Numbered from the stretch's first letter, positions 22,231-35,274 are shown. The stretch is DNA of 37,535 nt from Apostichopus californicus (GCA_020650975.1 JAIPMN010002557.1:1-37535); one strand, 5' to 3'. Program-made: numbers and translations. Notes: generated by a model not told the origin, from the sequence alone.

Positions 22231-23492
22231 CCATCATCATCGCACAGTTTCCTGTTGCCTCTGGCAAGGAATCAAAAGTATGAAACAATCAACTAAACAA
22301 ACAGAGTATGATGTTCTTCATATTATCTGTATCTGATTAAGTTCTAAAACAACTATTAATTTTGGGAAACGCCATCTCGTGTTAGTCCCTAAAATGCCTA
22401 ATGGAAGGTTAGCGTGATTGAGATAAGAAGAAGAAGAATAATGTTGCATCATAATCCATAAAGCCAATATGTGTACAGCGTTGATGGCGTATTTAAGACA
22501 AATTACTACATCCATTAGTACTCTTATTACACTAAACAACACAGCAAACGTGAGAGAGGTTGCCAGAGTTTATGGTTCAAATGATAATTAGCCATTCAGT
22601 CCAAAAATTGCAAATCTTTTCATCTTTTCTTTGACTAATAATACAGTATTCATGAACAACGAAAAACTGACTGAAAAATGTTATCGGCGATGGAAAAAAA
22701 TGAAGAAACGCTTTACTATAGAGCTGGGTTTTGAATCCCATTCGAGCGAAAAATTTATTTGCCCTTTTCAAGTAAGCACGATACAGGATTAGAGCATGAG
22801 AAGGGTCACAGATTAGGTTGTAGCATCACCTGTAAATATGGACGGGATGCAGTCGGAAAGTCACGACACTAGCCTAGCAAATCTCTGGATGATGTCTTGT
22901 TTATCTGTTAGTTACTTGCAATTTTTCTGGAACATCTACTATCTTTCAAATATAGTAAACAGTTTTTATGACTGGGCTACACCCAGCCATGTAGACGTCT
23001 GTCAACATGTGATAGTTCTGTCAGGGAAATGTCCAGCTGTATGTTAAAAGTCAGCACTGTAGCTTTAAGCTTTCTCACTTACCCAAGAGAGGTGCTTTTA
23101 CTAGCTGTCATCAAATCAAATGTTATAATAAAAAAAATAACTATTCTACATACAGTAATTAATTTACCGTCGGCATTTTCTCTGATCCTCATTAAGCTTA
23201 GGCAAGATCACCTTACATTTTTTTTTTTTGAAGATACGCACAGTCAAGCATTAATTAGTCAACTGAAGTGTGTCATCCTAACCTTTATACTTATAGTCCT
23301 TTTGCTGAGCAAGATTTTGAAATTTTCTTTTCTTTACAGCTGTTATAAAGGTTATTGAAATTTCCATTCTGTGGTTATAAACAGTAAGCGTTACATAGAT
23401 CTGCAACCTGATACAAAGCTCAGTCTACAATATATCAGTTGTCTGTTCAAACAAGAGTTGTTTATTCGAGGAGTGTTCAAGTAGTTATTCGA

Positions 23493-23728
23493 GGAGTGTT
23501 AGCACAGTGGTTAACGCCAGTGCCTTTCAATCATAAGTTCCCGGTTCTAGTCACTACAAGATTAATGTATGTCGTCCAGTTACAGAGTTGTTGACAATTG
23601 ACAATTCATAATCATGGACGTTAAATATGAATGTAAGAGACTGACTTCGGTCAGCTTGCGGCTTTGATAAGCCAATGCAGCTTCTTCGCGAGTTCCTGCT
23701 TGCAGGAGGATCTAACATACATACATAT
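23493..23728 (+). mobile_element. SINE-B copy b (tRNA-derived)
   Basis: Same family as 21174, opposite strand. Hairpins are CTGAC-TTCG-GTCAG (23641-23654), GGCTT-TGAT-AAGCC (23660-23673) and CCTG-CTTG-CAGG (23695-23706). The tail is ACATACATACAT. The 16 bp TTATTCGAGGAGTGTT occurs twice in a row at its 5' edge (about 23462-23477 and 23485-23500), a micro-duplication spanning the insertion edge. Confidence 0.88.
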
Positions 23729-24295
23729 TCCAAATGGCAATTGCCAATAATACCCTCCATATACATCATTACACTGTAAACACCACTATAGCCCACCTCT
23801 CGTGGCACATAAAATTATTGCATATAATCAAACACTTGCCAGCGTCCTGGATATTTACAAGTTATAAAGGTCACATATATCATCATGAAAGAGATCTGCA
23901 ACTTAACAATTATGTAAATATTAGCATTTCTGTTTTTGTCATGATATGTAGCATCACAATGCTGATAATAGATTTGACCAATAATACAAGTACATATAGC
24001 TACTGTACTGTATAAAGTTGTATGTGAAGGATGTGTAACACTGCAACCACTTGCTATATATGCATACATGTTCATACACTCGCATGGCTTTTTGTCATGG
24101 GTCTGTCATTGCTTGATCACATTTAGAGCATGAAAGGCTTGTCTTTATCATTTCACCATATTTACAGGAATGGCTACGGAACAGAACTATAGGCATATTT
24201 TCATAATTCTCTCCGTTTCAAAAGCATCTTCATATAAACATTCTCTCTTAATTTAATGAATTGCACTTTACACATACATAACCTTGGAGTGTTAA

Positions 24296-24522
24296 GGAGT
24301 ATTAGCTCAGTGGTTAAGCCGGTGCCTTTCAATCATAAGGTCCTAAGTTCGAGTCACTCCAAGATTATTGTATGTCGTCCAGTTACAGAGTTGTTGACAA
24401 TTCATAATCATGGACGTTAAATATGAATCTAAGAGACTGACTTCGGTCAGCTTGCGGCTTTGATAAGCCAATGGTGGCTTCTTTGCGAGCCCTGCTAGCA
24501 GGAGGATCTAAATACATATATA
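24296..24522 (+). mobile_element. SINE-B copy c (tRNA-derived)
   Basis: Same family and strand as the copy at 23493, about 800 bp away. The head reads GGAGTATTAGCTCAGTGG and the B box GTTCGAGTCACTCC is intact. The three 3' hairpins are kept. The tail is AATACATATATA. An extra GGAGTGTTA lies just upstream (24286-24294). Confidence 0.87.
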
Positions 24523-24909
24523 ACTAGGTAACAAAACGTAACATCGTTTTAACATTTCACTACCTGTAAAGTAATTCAAGATCTTACAGAAAATATTTTA
24601 ATTGCCAGGACTGGGAGGGCAGTCATCCTACAGTCACAATATTTGTATAGGGAATTAATTCTAGAAATAAGGTGAACATAGTTTTTTCAGGAATTCCCGG
24701 GGGCATGATATTGAAATTTAATGTTGACCCAACCGTATATTGACCTCAAGGCTAGCATCTTTATATATAATGCGTCTTAACATCTTAAGTGATGGGTGGG
24801 ACTCCAGATCTCATGTTTTGGTGGTGCTATGTTTCAAGAATAATGGTCAAATGACAACATTTCTGAAATAAATTTAAAGAAACTGACCTTTTTTTTTTCA
24901 AATTTACAT

Positions 24910-25031
24910 CATTCTGGGTTTGTATTTACAAACTTGGGAATGATCAGTGACAGACTATGAAACCTGCAGACAATTCTGGGGACACTTTTAATACCAGAAT
25001 GATCCATAAAACCCAGAGAATGTCCCCAGAA
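24910..25031 (+). repeat. Two interleaved inverted repeats
   Basis: CATTCTGGGTTT (24910-24921) pairs with AAACCCAGAGAATG (25009-25022, 2-base bulge). TTCTGGGGACA (24974-24984) pairs with TGTCCCCAGAA (25021-25031). The order A-B-A'-B' prevents simple nesting. Could be the remnant of a short inverted-repeat element. Intron 1. Confidence 0.7.
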
Positions 25032-28000
25032 ATCAGGGAATTACGGTCACTTAATTCTAGATTTTTTTGTCATGCTATATGTCTTAGTAACACATTTATA
25101 AAACAATTTTAGCTGAGCTAGATGCAAGGGAAAAATTTACAATTTACATTGAGTAATGTATCTTTTCATGACATTAATAGTTACTCATGATATCAACTCA
25201 CAATATAATACAGGCTTTGTGCCATTCATCACATCATATATCTTATTAATTAAACCATATGCAACTATAAACGTTAAGCTCTGGCACCTTAATCTCTTCA
25301 GAAGGATATCATATCAACATACTAAGAAATTGCCAAAAAAAAAATAGTATCGCTTATTAAGCACTCTTATATATTCGCTGTAGTATTTCACATTTTAAAT
25401 TGGGGACAATTAATTTACAATTGTTACCATCCTCACATAAACAACAGTATTTGTTTAATGAGAAGAGTTTAGCAGTTTACTGTACTATAGCATCCCTTTG
25501 GGGTTTCCAATTATCAAGACACTCTTTATACATCAATGACAAAATTAAGAGTGCTTTTCTTCTGAACTATTTTGTTATTTCTTAGAGGTTAGTTTATATT
25601 CTCAATTTCAGCCAACATCATCATCATTATACATGCCCGTAGTCCACTTTAATTAAACACAATTTTGTTCGGCACAAAAACTTGTCCGTTGCATTATTTA
25701 TGCGTACTTCTCTCCCAGCATCCATTATTGATTCCAACCAGCAGAGAAGTCTTACACAGCGCAGATGTGTGCTTCCTTTATTAAAAGCGCTGCGGTGTAC
25801 GTATAGTGTCTGGCGTGGCTACGGTAAATGTCTAATGGAACGGAGGATGAGCCAAACGCCTCAAGTTTTTTGTGGAATACATCTTGTTTATTACAGGATG
25901 TAAAACAAGGACAGGACATCGGTTCAGACTCTTCATACGTTGCCTGACTTTAAATGTCATATAATTGTCGTAACTCTACATACGCAGAATGGGAGAACGA
26001 AAATAAATAAACAAATGTCTATGGTTGGCACGTTGATGTGATCACATCATTGTGATTTAATTTAATTAATAAATTAAAAAAACAGTACAACTATAGCAGT
26101 AATATGGAAGATTTAAATAAAATTATTAGTTGTTGGTGTCATGATGAGGCCTTCTTTCAGCAGCTGTAGCTTTGATTCCAAATAGTTCTATTTTCCTTGA
26201 TTCATGACATATGACATGCAAATAGGAAACAAATATGTCTCCCATAGACCACAAAGATAATGAGATGTGTGAACTCACCTGTCCCCCCTCCACCCCTACC
26301 CCCATCCTCCTTCAACATGTACAGACCTCCATCCTCCTCCAATATACAAAGAATAATAAACAACATATTGCTTTATGATTTACAACTCCTCTTGCCCTTC
26401 TTCAAAAATGTTGTTTGTTCCCTATAAATTATTACTAAAGTAATTTTTTTTATAGTTGATGCTGATCAATGCTATGTGCTATTATCAACTGTTATAAGTC
26501 ACAAAACAATTGTTATTTGTTACCTTGACCCCATTAAGTTTCAATTCAAATAAATTAAGTCAAAGTCCAAAATATTGAAAATTTCCCAATTTACCCTTTG
26601 TAGTAAAAGTGTCTTTACCAATACCAATCAATGTGATCAAAATATTGAAAACTTAACAGAATTATCAGATTTACAAAGTATTTCCTTTAGTAACAAGATC
26701 TGTACATAAGGGATTCATAACTTAAATAAATGAATCTTAGTTTGATTATTAATGTAGCTTAGAGGTAGTCTGTATAGGCCCCAAAGTATTATATCGCGCT
26801 GTAATTGCTAGAAGTTTTCAAAACGTACTTTCCTGGAAGGAACACACACTGTGACTGAATGTCCTAGTGAGGACAATTTCCTCTAAGGTTGTAATAAAAA
26901 CAGGTTAAGAATTTTGAACAAACGTGACCATAATTAAATATCTAGCATATTTGGGGCCAATATAGCATACCTTTATGTTATCAAAACCTCTAACCAAACA
27001 CAAGATGGTACTATGGTACTAGCAACTATGCCTTAATCTTTGGTTCTTTTGATAAAAATGGTGATTTATATATGGGATTAGTACATCCACAACTTTACCT
27101 AAAAAGTTAATTTGAAATGAAAAATAGTCATTTGAATAACTTCTGTTTACCTGAACGTCATTTTCTCTTCTAGTTCTACCATCAGCCACTGTCTGTTCTT
27201 CCTTGACAACATAAATGTTCACGATAATTGATGTATTTATCTCCATTTTAGACATATTTAATACCAATGTGACATTAATTCACTGCAGTTTTAAATGGTA
27301 ATTGCCTATTTGAGTGGAGGCCCAGTGTCGTTAATGCCCTCAAAATGTCCTTGAATGACACTGTGACATACTTTTATGACACCATTAACCTTCAGAAGCT
27401 TATAAAGAACCTACAATGTGGTTCTGAAATGTCATTTATACAAACTCTGCGATTCTTGATATTTTCAAAACATAGGTCGGGCAAAATATATTGAAGGTAT
27501 GACACTAGAAACTTGCGACTTTGAAATAAAAGCTGAAATGCTTTCTGTTTTGCTGGGGGTTTTTGCAGAGAAAGTTTCTAGGGTAAATTATTTCAACATG
27601 GTGTGAGAATGAGTTTATAGAACCAGTCTATTCTAGCTATTGTTTGAGTAGCATTCAGTCATTAGGTCTAGTCATTTGATTTAGCTAAATCTGTCAGTTA
27701 CAATCACAATTTTTCGTCCACATCTTTTCTCTATATAACTGAACATAGGGAAACAGTTTGGGACCATTTGTATTTATCTGTTTATCATACTTGGGGACAA
27801 ACCGTAGAAAAAGATATTGAGGGCAACTTGTATCTGTTAGTTTTAAGCCTTAAACATCGGTACACAGTCAGCAATAACCAGCCATTGGTTGCTAACATAG
27901 TGAAGTCTGTACTAGGTGTTCTCAAATCTTTGTCTGGCTGGTTTATCAGGTGTACTGGATATGAAACCGAGCGAGCCACAGCGGTTGCCAAAAATATAGG

Positions 28001-29002
28001 ACAATTCGAAGTGAAACCTTATATAATGCTTTGACACACTTTGGCCAGTTACTGGATTGGTGTCTATAGGTGTTAATAGTTTATCACAGATGGCTGTAGA
28101 CCATGGCAGCATGAGAGTGCAGTAGTCGTGTGTAGACATGTAAACTTCTTCAGTGTAACACTGTTGAATGTTCAATCTGCTTCGACCAATTTCATGGGTG
28201 TACCTAATGTATGTAAATGACCTTGTGTATACGACCAGCAACACAGTAAGCACTGCCAATCAAGTATAGATCGGTTGTGTACTACAGTGTAAAGTTTGTA
28301 AACAGAAAGAGAAAGTGAAAATATGGAAGATGGTAAAACAGCAAACCACTGGCTTAACAAAACACATGTTTTACCTTCTGTTGCCTCTCCCTTCCGACCA
28401 ACGAGCAAAGTAAGAGAGGAGTGAAGTAAATTTATACGACTGCATGGCTATGACCTTAAATGACATCAACCAAACGAATAGACATTAATACCTAAATTTG
28501 AGCTGATCGAGAGATTAATTTCTGGGTTCAAATTTCCATCACAATATAATCCTTACCCTCATTTTAACAGCAAATTAGTTTTAACACATTACTGAAATAT
28601 TTACACAACTTGCTTGCACAAGTCTAGAACTAACTCTACACCTCTGTGGTGTAGATTTTACACTTGGGAAGTAAGTCTTGGCTGAAACCTAAGACTGCCA
28701 AGCAATTTTGTCATGGACACACATGTGTTTTTATTTTAGATTGTCACACATTGATTTGAATTGATAAACAGCATCAATATATCATCTTTATGACTTAAAT
28801 TGCTCTGAAAATTTCGGGTTCAGTAGGATGAAATGATTAAGTCTTTCAACGACCAGCAAAAGTGAACGAAACACAAAACGTGAATAAGTAAATATATGAT
28901 GACCAAACTGCAGCAGTGAAGACAGCTAGTGATAATATTTTATAACATAAATAATCTGATCGATTCCAATGATAATTAAAACTTGTATTTCTCTTTGAAT
29001 TA

Positions 29003-29310
29003 TCAATATTAATAATAATAATCATAATCAACAGTTATCTATACAACGCTAAAATGACCACAAACGTGGGAGTAGCCCGCAAGGGCTTATGAATTACAAC
29101 TCACATGTCGGGTGGCTTCCAATTCAACATTTTTAACTAAAATTTTTTGGAATCTTTTCAATTTAGAAAATCATTTCAGATGGGAAAACCGTAGATTTCT
29201 CTTGGATGAAAAAAACAACCTTACTATGGCCTGGCCGGGTATCGAACGCGGAACCTCCCGATTGTCAAGCGTCAATACTTCAAATGCCACCACCTTTATC
29301 CAGCTCTGCT
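29003..29310 (-). mobile_element. SINE-A copy 2 (tRNA-derived)
   Basis: It shares the body and head with the copy at 7648, including the B box GGTTCCGCGTTCGATACCC region (about 29232-29250) and GGATAAAGGTGGTGG of the head. The first bases of the head are diverged or missing. The tail is (ATT)-rich at about 29003-29025. A short plus-strand frame over it is not a gene. Confidence 0.85.
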
Positions 29311-31461
29311 ATAATCAAGTCTGAAAATTACAGACCATTTGTGTCTTATAAATCTTTTTTTTACATTTGCATCACTTTTTTTTGGAAGCATTAAAAGCAG
29401 TTCGACGCACAATTTGCTTTGTAACATCTCCCAAAATACAAATGTATGACTGCAAAATATTTTGTTTCTTGCAATTGAAATACCACAAAAATTTGCTTAA
29501 CTCTCAAAATGAATATTTTCATGAACAAGGCCAATAGCTCTAGTTATAAACATACAAAGCACTCCCTAGCTCCCTAGCACTGCTAATTTATTGTTCAATA
29601 AGCTAAACTTGTTGTTTTTTTGCAACTAATCCTGCAGGTTACACCCATTTTGGACAGAGAAATTTTAGTATGATTCATTGTGAACAAAAGCTGCTATGAA
29701 TCCATGCACTTGGAAAGCAATTTTAAGCCCACTTTGCATTCTGCGATGTGGCGCCGAATAAATTATTCCCCGGTAAAGTTTTATTTCATGAAATACTGAA
29801 ATGCCTAGATTATCTCAAACCTCTACTGGTTTGAGTAATTTACAAATCAACCTTTCAGATATGTTGATTCATACTGCTTCAACATTTCTGTGATACCTAC
29901 AACTGCTATTAAGCATCACTTACACAGTGACAATCAAGTTGTACAGGAAGCCTACTTGGTGTTTCCTATGTTAATGTTTTATGCGATGGCATGCAGAAAT
30001 TCATTGCGCTGTTTCAAAATTTAAGTATATATATATCAACATCTCCCAGTTGTCTGAAAAAAATACTCAAGCATTTTCTGTACTCCTCGGTGATCGAGCA
30101 ATTATCTGCAGAGCAAATCTTGTATGTCATTACAAACAAAATAATCATCACATGAACCGATCTGCATTTAGGGTCTGGCATAAAAAACTGATTTATCTGT
30201 GAAGGCATTATCAGTCTAAACTATGATATTTAGAAGTGATTGAGAGCAGGTATGTACAATCTGTTATGGGACTAAGGGGAAGGACAACCAAAACTTCTGT
30301 AGGGGGGGGGAGGGGTAGAAATGGGATGAGTTCTATCTGGAGCCTGGGGAGAAGGGAATGTGTAAGCCTCTTCACAAACCTCTTAGAATTAGTTTCTATG
30401 TGTCTTTTATGCTAAATAACTCGTACTGTTGTCAAATGCACTAGCTACAGCTATCTAACACTGCATTTGAGTGTAATTTACAACTGCCATTCATATGTTG
30501 TCAAAGGGATTATTATTATTATCTTTGGGGGGGGGTGGATAGGGGGCAACCAAATGTCAAATTTGTAGTTCAGGCAAGCTAGACCGGGAAGATTCCTTAA
30601 AATCAGCCCAGATAATTCAGCTAGAGGGTAACAATTGAATGAGCTGTGGTTGGAGATTACATAGCAAAGTTTAGCACATGTAAATGACAAATTATAAATG
30701 CATGATCAGGAAAATTATGGGTGGAAATGAAATTGGATTTCATAGTAACCAGGTCTTTGAGTCCTTGAAATACAATTTTTCCACATGAACAACAAAATTT
30801 TCACGGGACAAAAGCATGAAAAATTCAAATGCTACTTAGTGCTTGAAAATCTTCTACTTATATTGTTCCAGAGCATGCCTGATGACAGGAAGACTGTAAC
30901 TTAGATGTGCAATACCAAGAAACATCCACACAGATGAAAAAAACTGTCCTGATCACATAGGTGTTTTACTCCAGAATGGACAGATTTGAATGATTTGAGG
31001 AATTCGGCAGTCTTTAGGAAGTGGGCAATATTCAGTGGGTCTGTGGGTGGGCGATGCTAAAGTGTTACCCATGTTGGGCAGGTTAGGTAGATGAGAAAAA
31101 GAGCATGGCTTAAGCAGAATAAGTAACAACGGAGTTTAAGTACGTCAGGTTTTTCCTTACAAATCTACCATGCTGTAACTACATTGAAAGAGCAAATAAT
31201 GACTACAAGATTTGAGACCAGTGCCCTATTTTGGTCAACTGGATGACTAAGTATTTTCTTTTCTCTTTCAAAATTTGTTTCTATTTTCAATCAGTTTTCA
31301 TGTCACGATTTGTATATATTTGTTACTATATACATACGACAGTGAAGTACTCATTAGAAAGAAATTTAATTAAAGCACAAATTTATTAAAATTACGTGAT
31401 GTTTTTTCATTTTAATCATATAATATATAATTTATCTAGTACATATCGCATTGCAAAAAGC

Positions 31462-31580
31462 TATGCAAAAAAAGTCCAGAGATGTATAGCAATTTTTTTA
31501 ATTTATATTTGTACATTTTTTGGCATATTTTTGTTTTTTATGCAAAAAAGTCCAGAGATGTATAGCAATTTTTTTTTGTA
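31462..31580 (+). repeat. ~78-bp partial tandem duplication
   Basis: TATGCAAAAAAAGTCCAGAG followed by ATGTATAGCAATTTTTTT is found at 31462-31499 and 31539-31578, in very AT-rich sequence. Intron 1. Confidence 0.8.
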
Positions 31581-32183
31581 CATAGGAACCATATATATTT
31601 ATATGAGACAAAATTCACAGTCTTCCAAAATGCTACACAAAAAAATTGAACAATAAATTATTCCCTGACGTTAATTACATTGACATGGGGCTCATTGGTC
31701 ACTTTTGTTTACCCCTGTAGAATGATGATAACTCAGGCTGCAGCAACCCAAGCTCCTAACATTAATTCTATCACGTCCTGGACGATGCTAACGAGAACTC
31801 ATTAGGGAAGCTTTTCACGACTACTGATGCCAACTGAGTCTCAACCATAATTTCCTCTTCCATAGTCATTTAGAGTCAATCAACTTAATTCGAGGATGAT
31901 TCCCTGTGACATTTGAAGGTCACAGAGAATATGGTGGACATAAAAAACAAATAGAACAAGAGATTCGAAAACATGTGGAATGCATAGCATGAGGAATGCT
32001 TGAATACCTGTGGTTGCTTAGTTACGAATGGAAGGGATGCTACTACCTTGTCAACTGGATGTAGGTATCTACAGTGTGAAATTTTGCTGGAGAAATATAC
32101 AGAAATCCCAACGGTTTCACCCGTTATCTTCGCAAATTGAAGCTTTGGAAGGAAGAGGGGATGGCTCTTGACCCTGGAAAAGG

Positions 32184-32382
32184 AGGGTTAATGGGGGGGG
32201 GAGCTAGGGAGTGGGGGGGATGTAGTAAAATGTTACCTATAGTAGTTAGTAGACTATAAAAGTGCAAATAGAGTCAAGGCAGCTTACAGAGCCTGAGCAC
32301 AGAATGATGAGTAGTTCAGCGGTAACTCACAAGTGGGTGACATTGAGGGGTGGGGCAGGGGGAGGGGGAGGGAGAGGGGAGG
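32184..32382 (+). repeat. Two G-rich tracts with G-quadruplex pattern
   Basis: 32184-32219 and 32346-32382 each contain at least four G-runs of three or more with short spacers (e.g. GGGGTGGGGCAGGGGG). They are on the strand opposite the MAP transcript. Intron 1. Confidence 0.7.
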
Positions 32383-33200
32383 AAATTTGCTACAGTAATA
32401 GTGTAGCAAGGTTTTAAAGGTTTAATAGGTAGATGGGTTAACTTGATTTAAATAAACACAGGTAAGAGAAGAGTGCAGTAAATACTGACTACATGGTTTG
32501 CTGTTATTTTGTTTTAAACCTATATTGACAGATGCTAACACATTTTCTACTTCACACATTTTCTATGCCATCACAGCTTTATAGAATATTACCGAAAAAT
32601 GCAAAAATTTTCCACAAGCAGCGATTCAAAGCATGTATGAGTGAAAATCAATGAACTATAATAAACATTATTTTCACCGACACGTGAATTTGAACTGATT
32701 TGGCTCTGCAGATATGCCCAGATGCTTTGAGCTCTCCCAATTCCCAAAACTTGTGATGATTAATTCCCCCCCCCCCCCACATGATTTGTATGTCACTTAA
32801 AATTTCAGCACTTTCCTGCTCCAAACTATCCCAGCAAATCTAAATAGGAACATGAGCAGCTACCAGATATGTTTTTATGTAACCTCATTAAGGTATAGGC
32901 TGGGTTACCGAACATAAAGCTATAGGTACAAACAATGTCTCGAAAATCATCCAAACCATGAAAGGAGGCTCATCAGGCGGTTGAGAAATAGTGCTCGATA
33001 GAAATAAAAACTATTAGCCAGACTTGAACTCTCCCCGGTTACCAGGGATAGGCCCGAAAGAAAAAGTTCAGATCTTCTGAAAATGCTTCACAAAATTCAA
33101 AACCATAAATCATGCCATACAATTAGTGTAACTAATAACACTTACCTGTAAGCATTGTTGTACTCTTGTATTAAAAAGTACAAATCCATATTATAAAATA

Positions 33201-33263
33201 TTTATACTAATCAATATTTATACTAATCAATATATAAACTAATCAATATATAAACTAATCAAT
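33201..33263 (+). repeat. 16-17-bp AT-rich tandem repeat
   Basis: Four units of ATAAACTAATCAATAT (first two with TTATACTAATC). Intron 1. Confidence 0.9.
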
Positions 33264-34129
33264 GGACACAAAAAGGTGAAAGAAAGAAAGAATGAAAATT
33301 ACCATATAAATTCCAAACACAACAAAACAATTTCCCATATTTTGCATGCTTTATTTCCATCTACTATTGATTGCAAAATAAATCCATTGAGCATATATAT
33401 CGAAACATGAAATACTAATTGTGTTTATTTGTTGGACAGGAGACGGACAGAGGATGAATTGCTTATGTCACTTACAAATCTGTGGTAAGAGCAAGGCTTT
33501 ATAGGTTTTATCATAAAATTAAGACAAAGGTAAAGAGAAAAGCACTTTCAACTACCCTTCCTCCTGGGGTAGCTGTTCTGAAATTTGTTGCCATTGGAGC
33601 GAGGGGGGGGGGGGTGTTGCTTTGTATTTGGGTGGATTGTTTAGGTATCTTTTTCCCCCTTCTAATTACTTGTTTGAATTTCTTTCATGTGGCATAAATT
33701 GTATGTTATCTGAAAGACCTTACATTACGTCGAATAGTCAATGTACAGCTAATGTATGTCACATAAAATTTCTTTACAAATCACTTTTTTGTTTCTTAAT
33801 AATGTCTTCTGTCGTTGTGTCTAGGATGGCCAACCAATTAAACAGTTTTCATTTGTTTAGCTTCTTTGCATAGATAATGTTTTGTTTGGATGATCATACC
33901 TACCGTATATAATGTCAGTTCTTTAAATTTACATATTACTTGTTTCTCTCCAGTCAATCATATCCCTGCCGTCTCAGTTTATCTCAGCATATTGCTACAT
34001 CTTTGGAGACACTTCTAGCCAATTATTTCTCTCCTAATTACAATAATATGCAATATCCATATATATCTAACGCTCACGCTTCATTACTTTTTTCTTCCAT
34101 TTGATCTCCATCTTCTACTTGTTGGTATG

Positions 34130-34240
34130 TTTTATTCTCGTTACGTGTTATTTTATCTTGTACAGCGCCTTGAGTGTGTTTTTCCATTTTAAGGCGCTTT
34201 TATTTATCTAATTTACTATCATTATCATTTTCAATCAAGA
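34130..34240 (+). mobile_element. Probable LINE/SINE 3'-end stub
   Basis: TTATTTTATCTTGTACAGCG then CCTTGAG, with an AGCGCCTT/AAGGCGCT stem (34164-34200) and an ATTTATCTAATTT-like tail, resembles the 3' ends of many CR1/L2-type LINEs and the SINEs that borrow them. T-rich sequence to the left (33940-34130) may be more of its 3' UTR. No reverse transcriptase frame is visible, so this is family resemblance only. Confidence 0.4.
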
Positions 34241-34891
34241 CAAGCAACAGAGTAACACACCAAAATAAATACCACCTTTTAATCAGCTTTAAGCAAGCTA
34301 CCTAAACATCTTAAAACATTTTACTAAAAAAGTACTTCTTGCACTCTTCTTGCAGTATAAAGAAATATTGTATCCTTCAGATCAAGCCCACAGGCCCCCC
34401 TCCCCCCCCCCCACAAACAAACAAAGAAAAGGCGGTAAATTCATAGTGTGATGAACGGTAACAAAACAATTAAGTAAATTTCAACAACTATTTGCATAGA
34501 GATTAATGCTATTATTTCATAGCGATAATCTTTAGGTATAGCTATCAGATATCTTCTACAAACAAAAGGGATATCACGCTGTAATAATTACACTGTGATA
34601 ATAATTAAGAGCACAGCTGTCGCTATCGTTAGCTGCAGCTCCCCCTGTAAACATGTAAGATTCAGAAGAGATAAAATCATCGTCTTAACTGGAAGTTAAT
34701 TGTATCTTCCCGCAGCCGACATTATTAGCTACTTTCTAAAAATGCAAGTGCTCCAGAGAAATCAACTAGCTATCATCGAGTTCCCACTGGCATTTCCTGA
34801 ATTACGGTTCACACATCAGTTGTAACAGGCTTCAATAGGAGCAGCCCAATAATATTTATTGATTACAGTAAGCAAGCAATAATACAGGGCT

Positions 34892-35115
34892 TATAATAAT
34901 AATCATAACAATAATAATCAGCAGTTATTTTTTACGAGCTTAAAGCGACCACAAACGCGGGGAGAACCCCGCAAGGGCTTATATGGATCACAACTTACAC
35001 GTCGTGTGGCTTCCAATTCAACATTTTAACTCAAATTTGGAATCTTTTCAATTTAGAAAGTCATTTCAGATGGGAAAACTATAGATTGCTCTTGGATGAA
35101 AAACTTACTATGACC
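34892..35115 (-). mobile_element. SINE-A copy 3, head truncated
   Basis: The body and tail match the other two SINE-A copies, but similarity stops at CTTACTATGACCC (about 35115), just before the tRNA-like head, so it is 5'-truncated. It keeps a clean hairpin GCGGGG-AGAA-CCCCGC (about 34958-34973) that is eroded in the other copies. It ends about 160 bp from the first coding exon. Confidence 0.82.
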
Positions 35116-35274
35116 CATTGCTATTGGCGATTCAGTTGATGCAAAGAGGTGCTTTAAGCTCCCGCTATCAATCTTCAAATTATGTCGGAAATAAAAACAA
35201 ATGAAAAAGTTGACCTTTTGTTTTTTAAAATACTAAAATTAGTCTGCAATTATTAATCGGATGTAAGGTCTCAC

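Larger units (their letters stand above)
17687..35274 (-). other. Intron 1 of the MAP gene, ~17.6 kb
   Basis: Holds all three SINE-B copies, SINE-A copies 2 and 3, the 110-bp duplication, the 21926 dimer, the interleaved inverted repeats, the 31462 duplication, G/C-run tracts and a LINE-like stub. 17700-20480, 25040-29000 and 29320-31380 show no gene I can support. A GC-richer patch at 25680-25880 stands out from the surrounding AT-rich DNA. Extra phase 1-1 exons cannot be excluded. Confidence 0.75.

Noticed and set aside
23493-23560. tRNA gene
   Set aside because: The A box and B box belong to a SINE head that continues into the SINE body and is repeated at three places.
27140-27267. Possible extra MAP exon ending AATGACGTTCAG|GTAAAC
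   Set aside because: The donor is fair, but in the phase 1 required between exons 1 and 2 the frame hits TGA within seven codons.
33438-33482. Plus-strand exon-like block between TTGGACAG and GTAAGAG
   Set aside because: Only about 15 codons, no partner exon on this strand and no recognised product.
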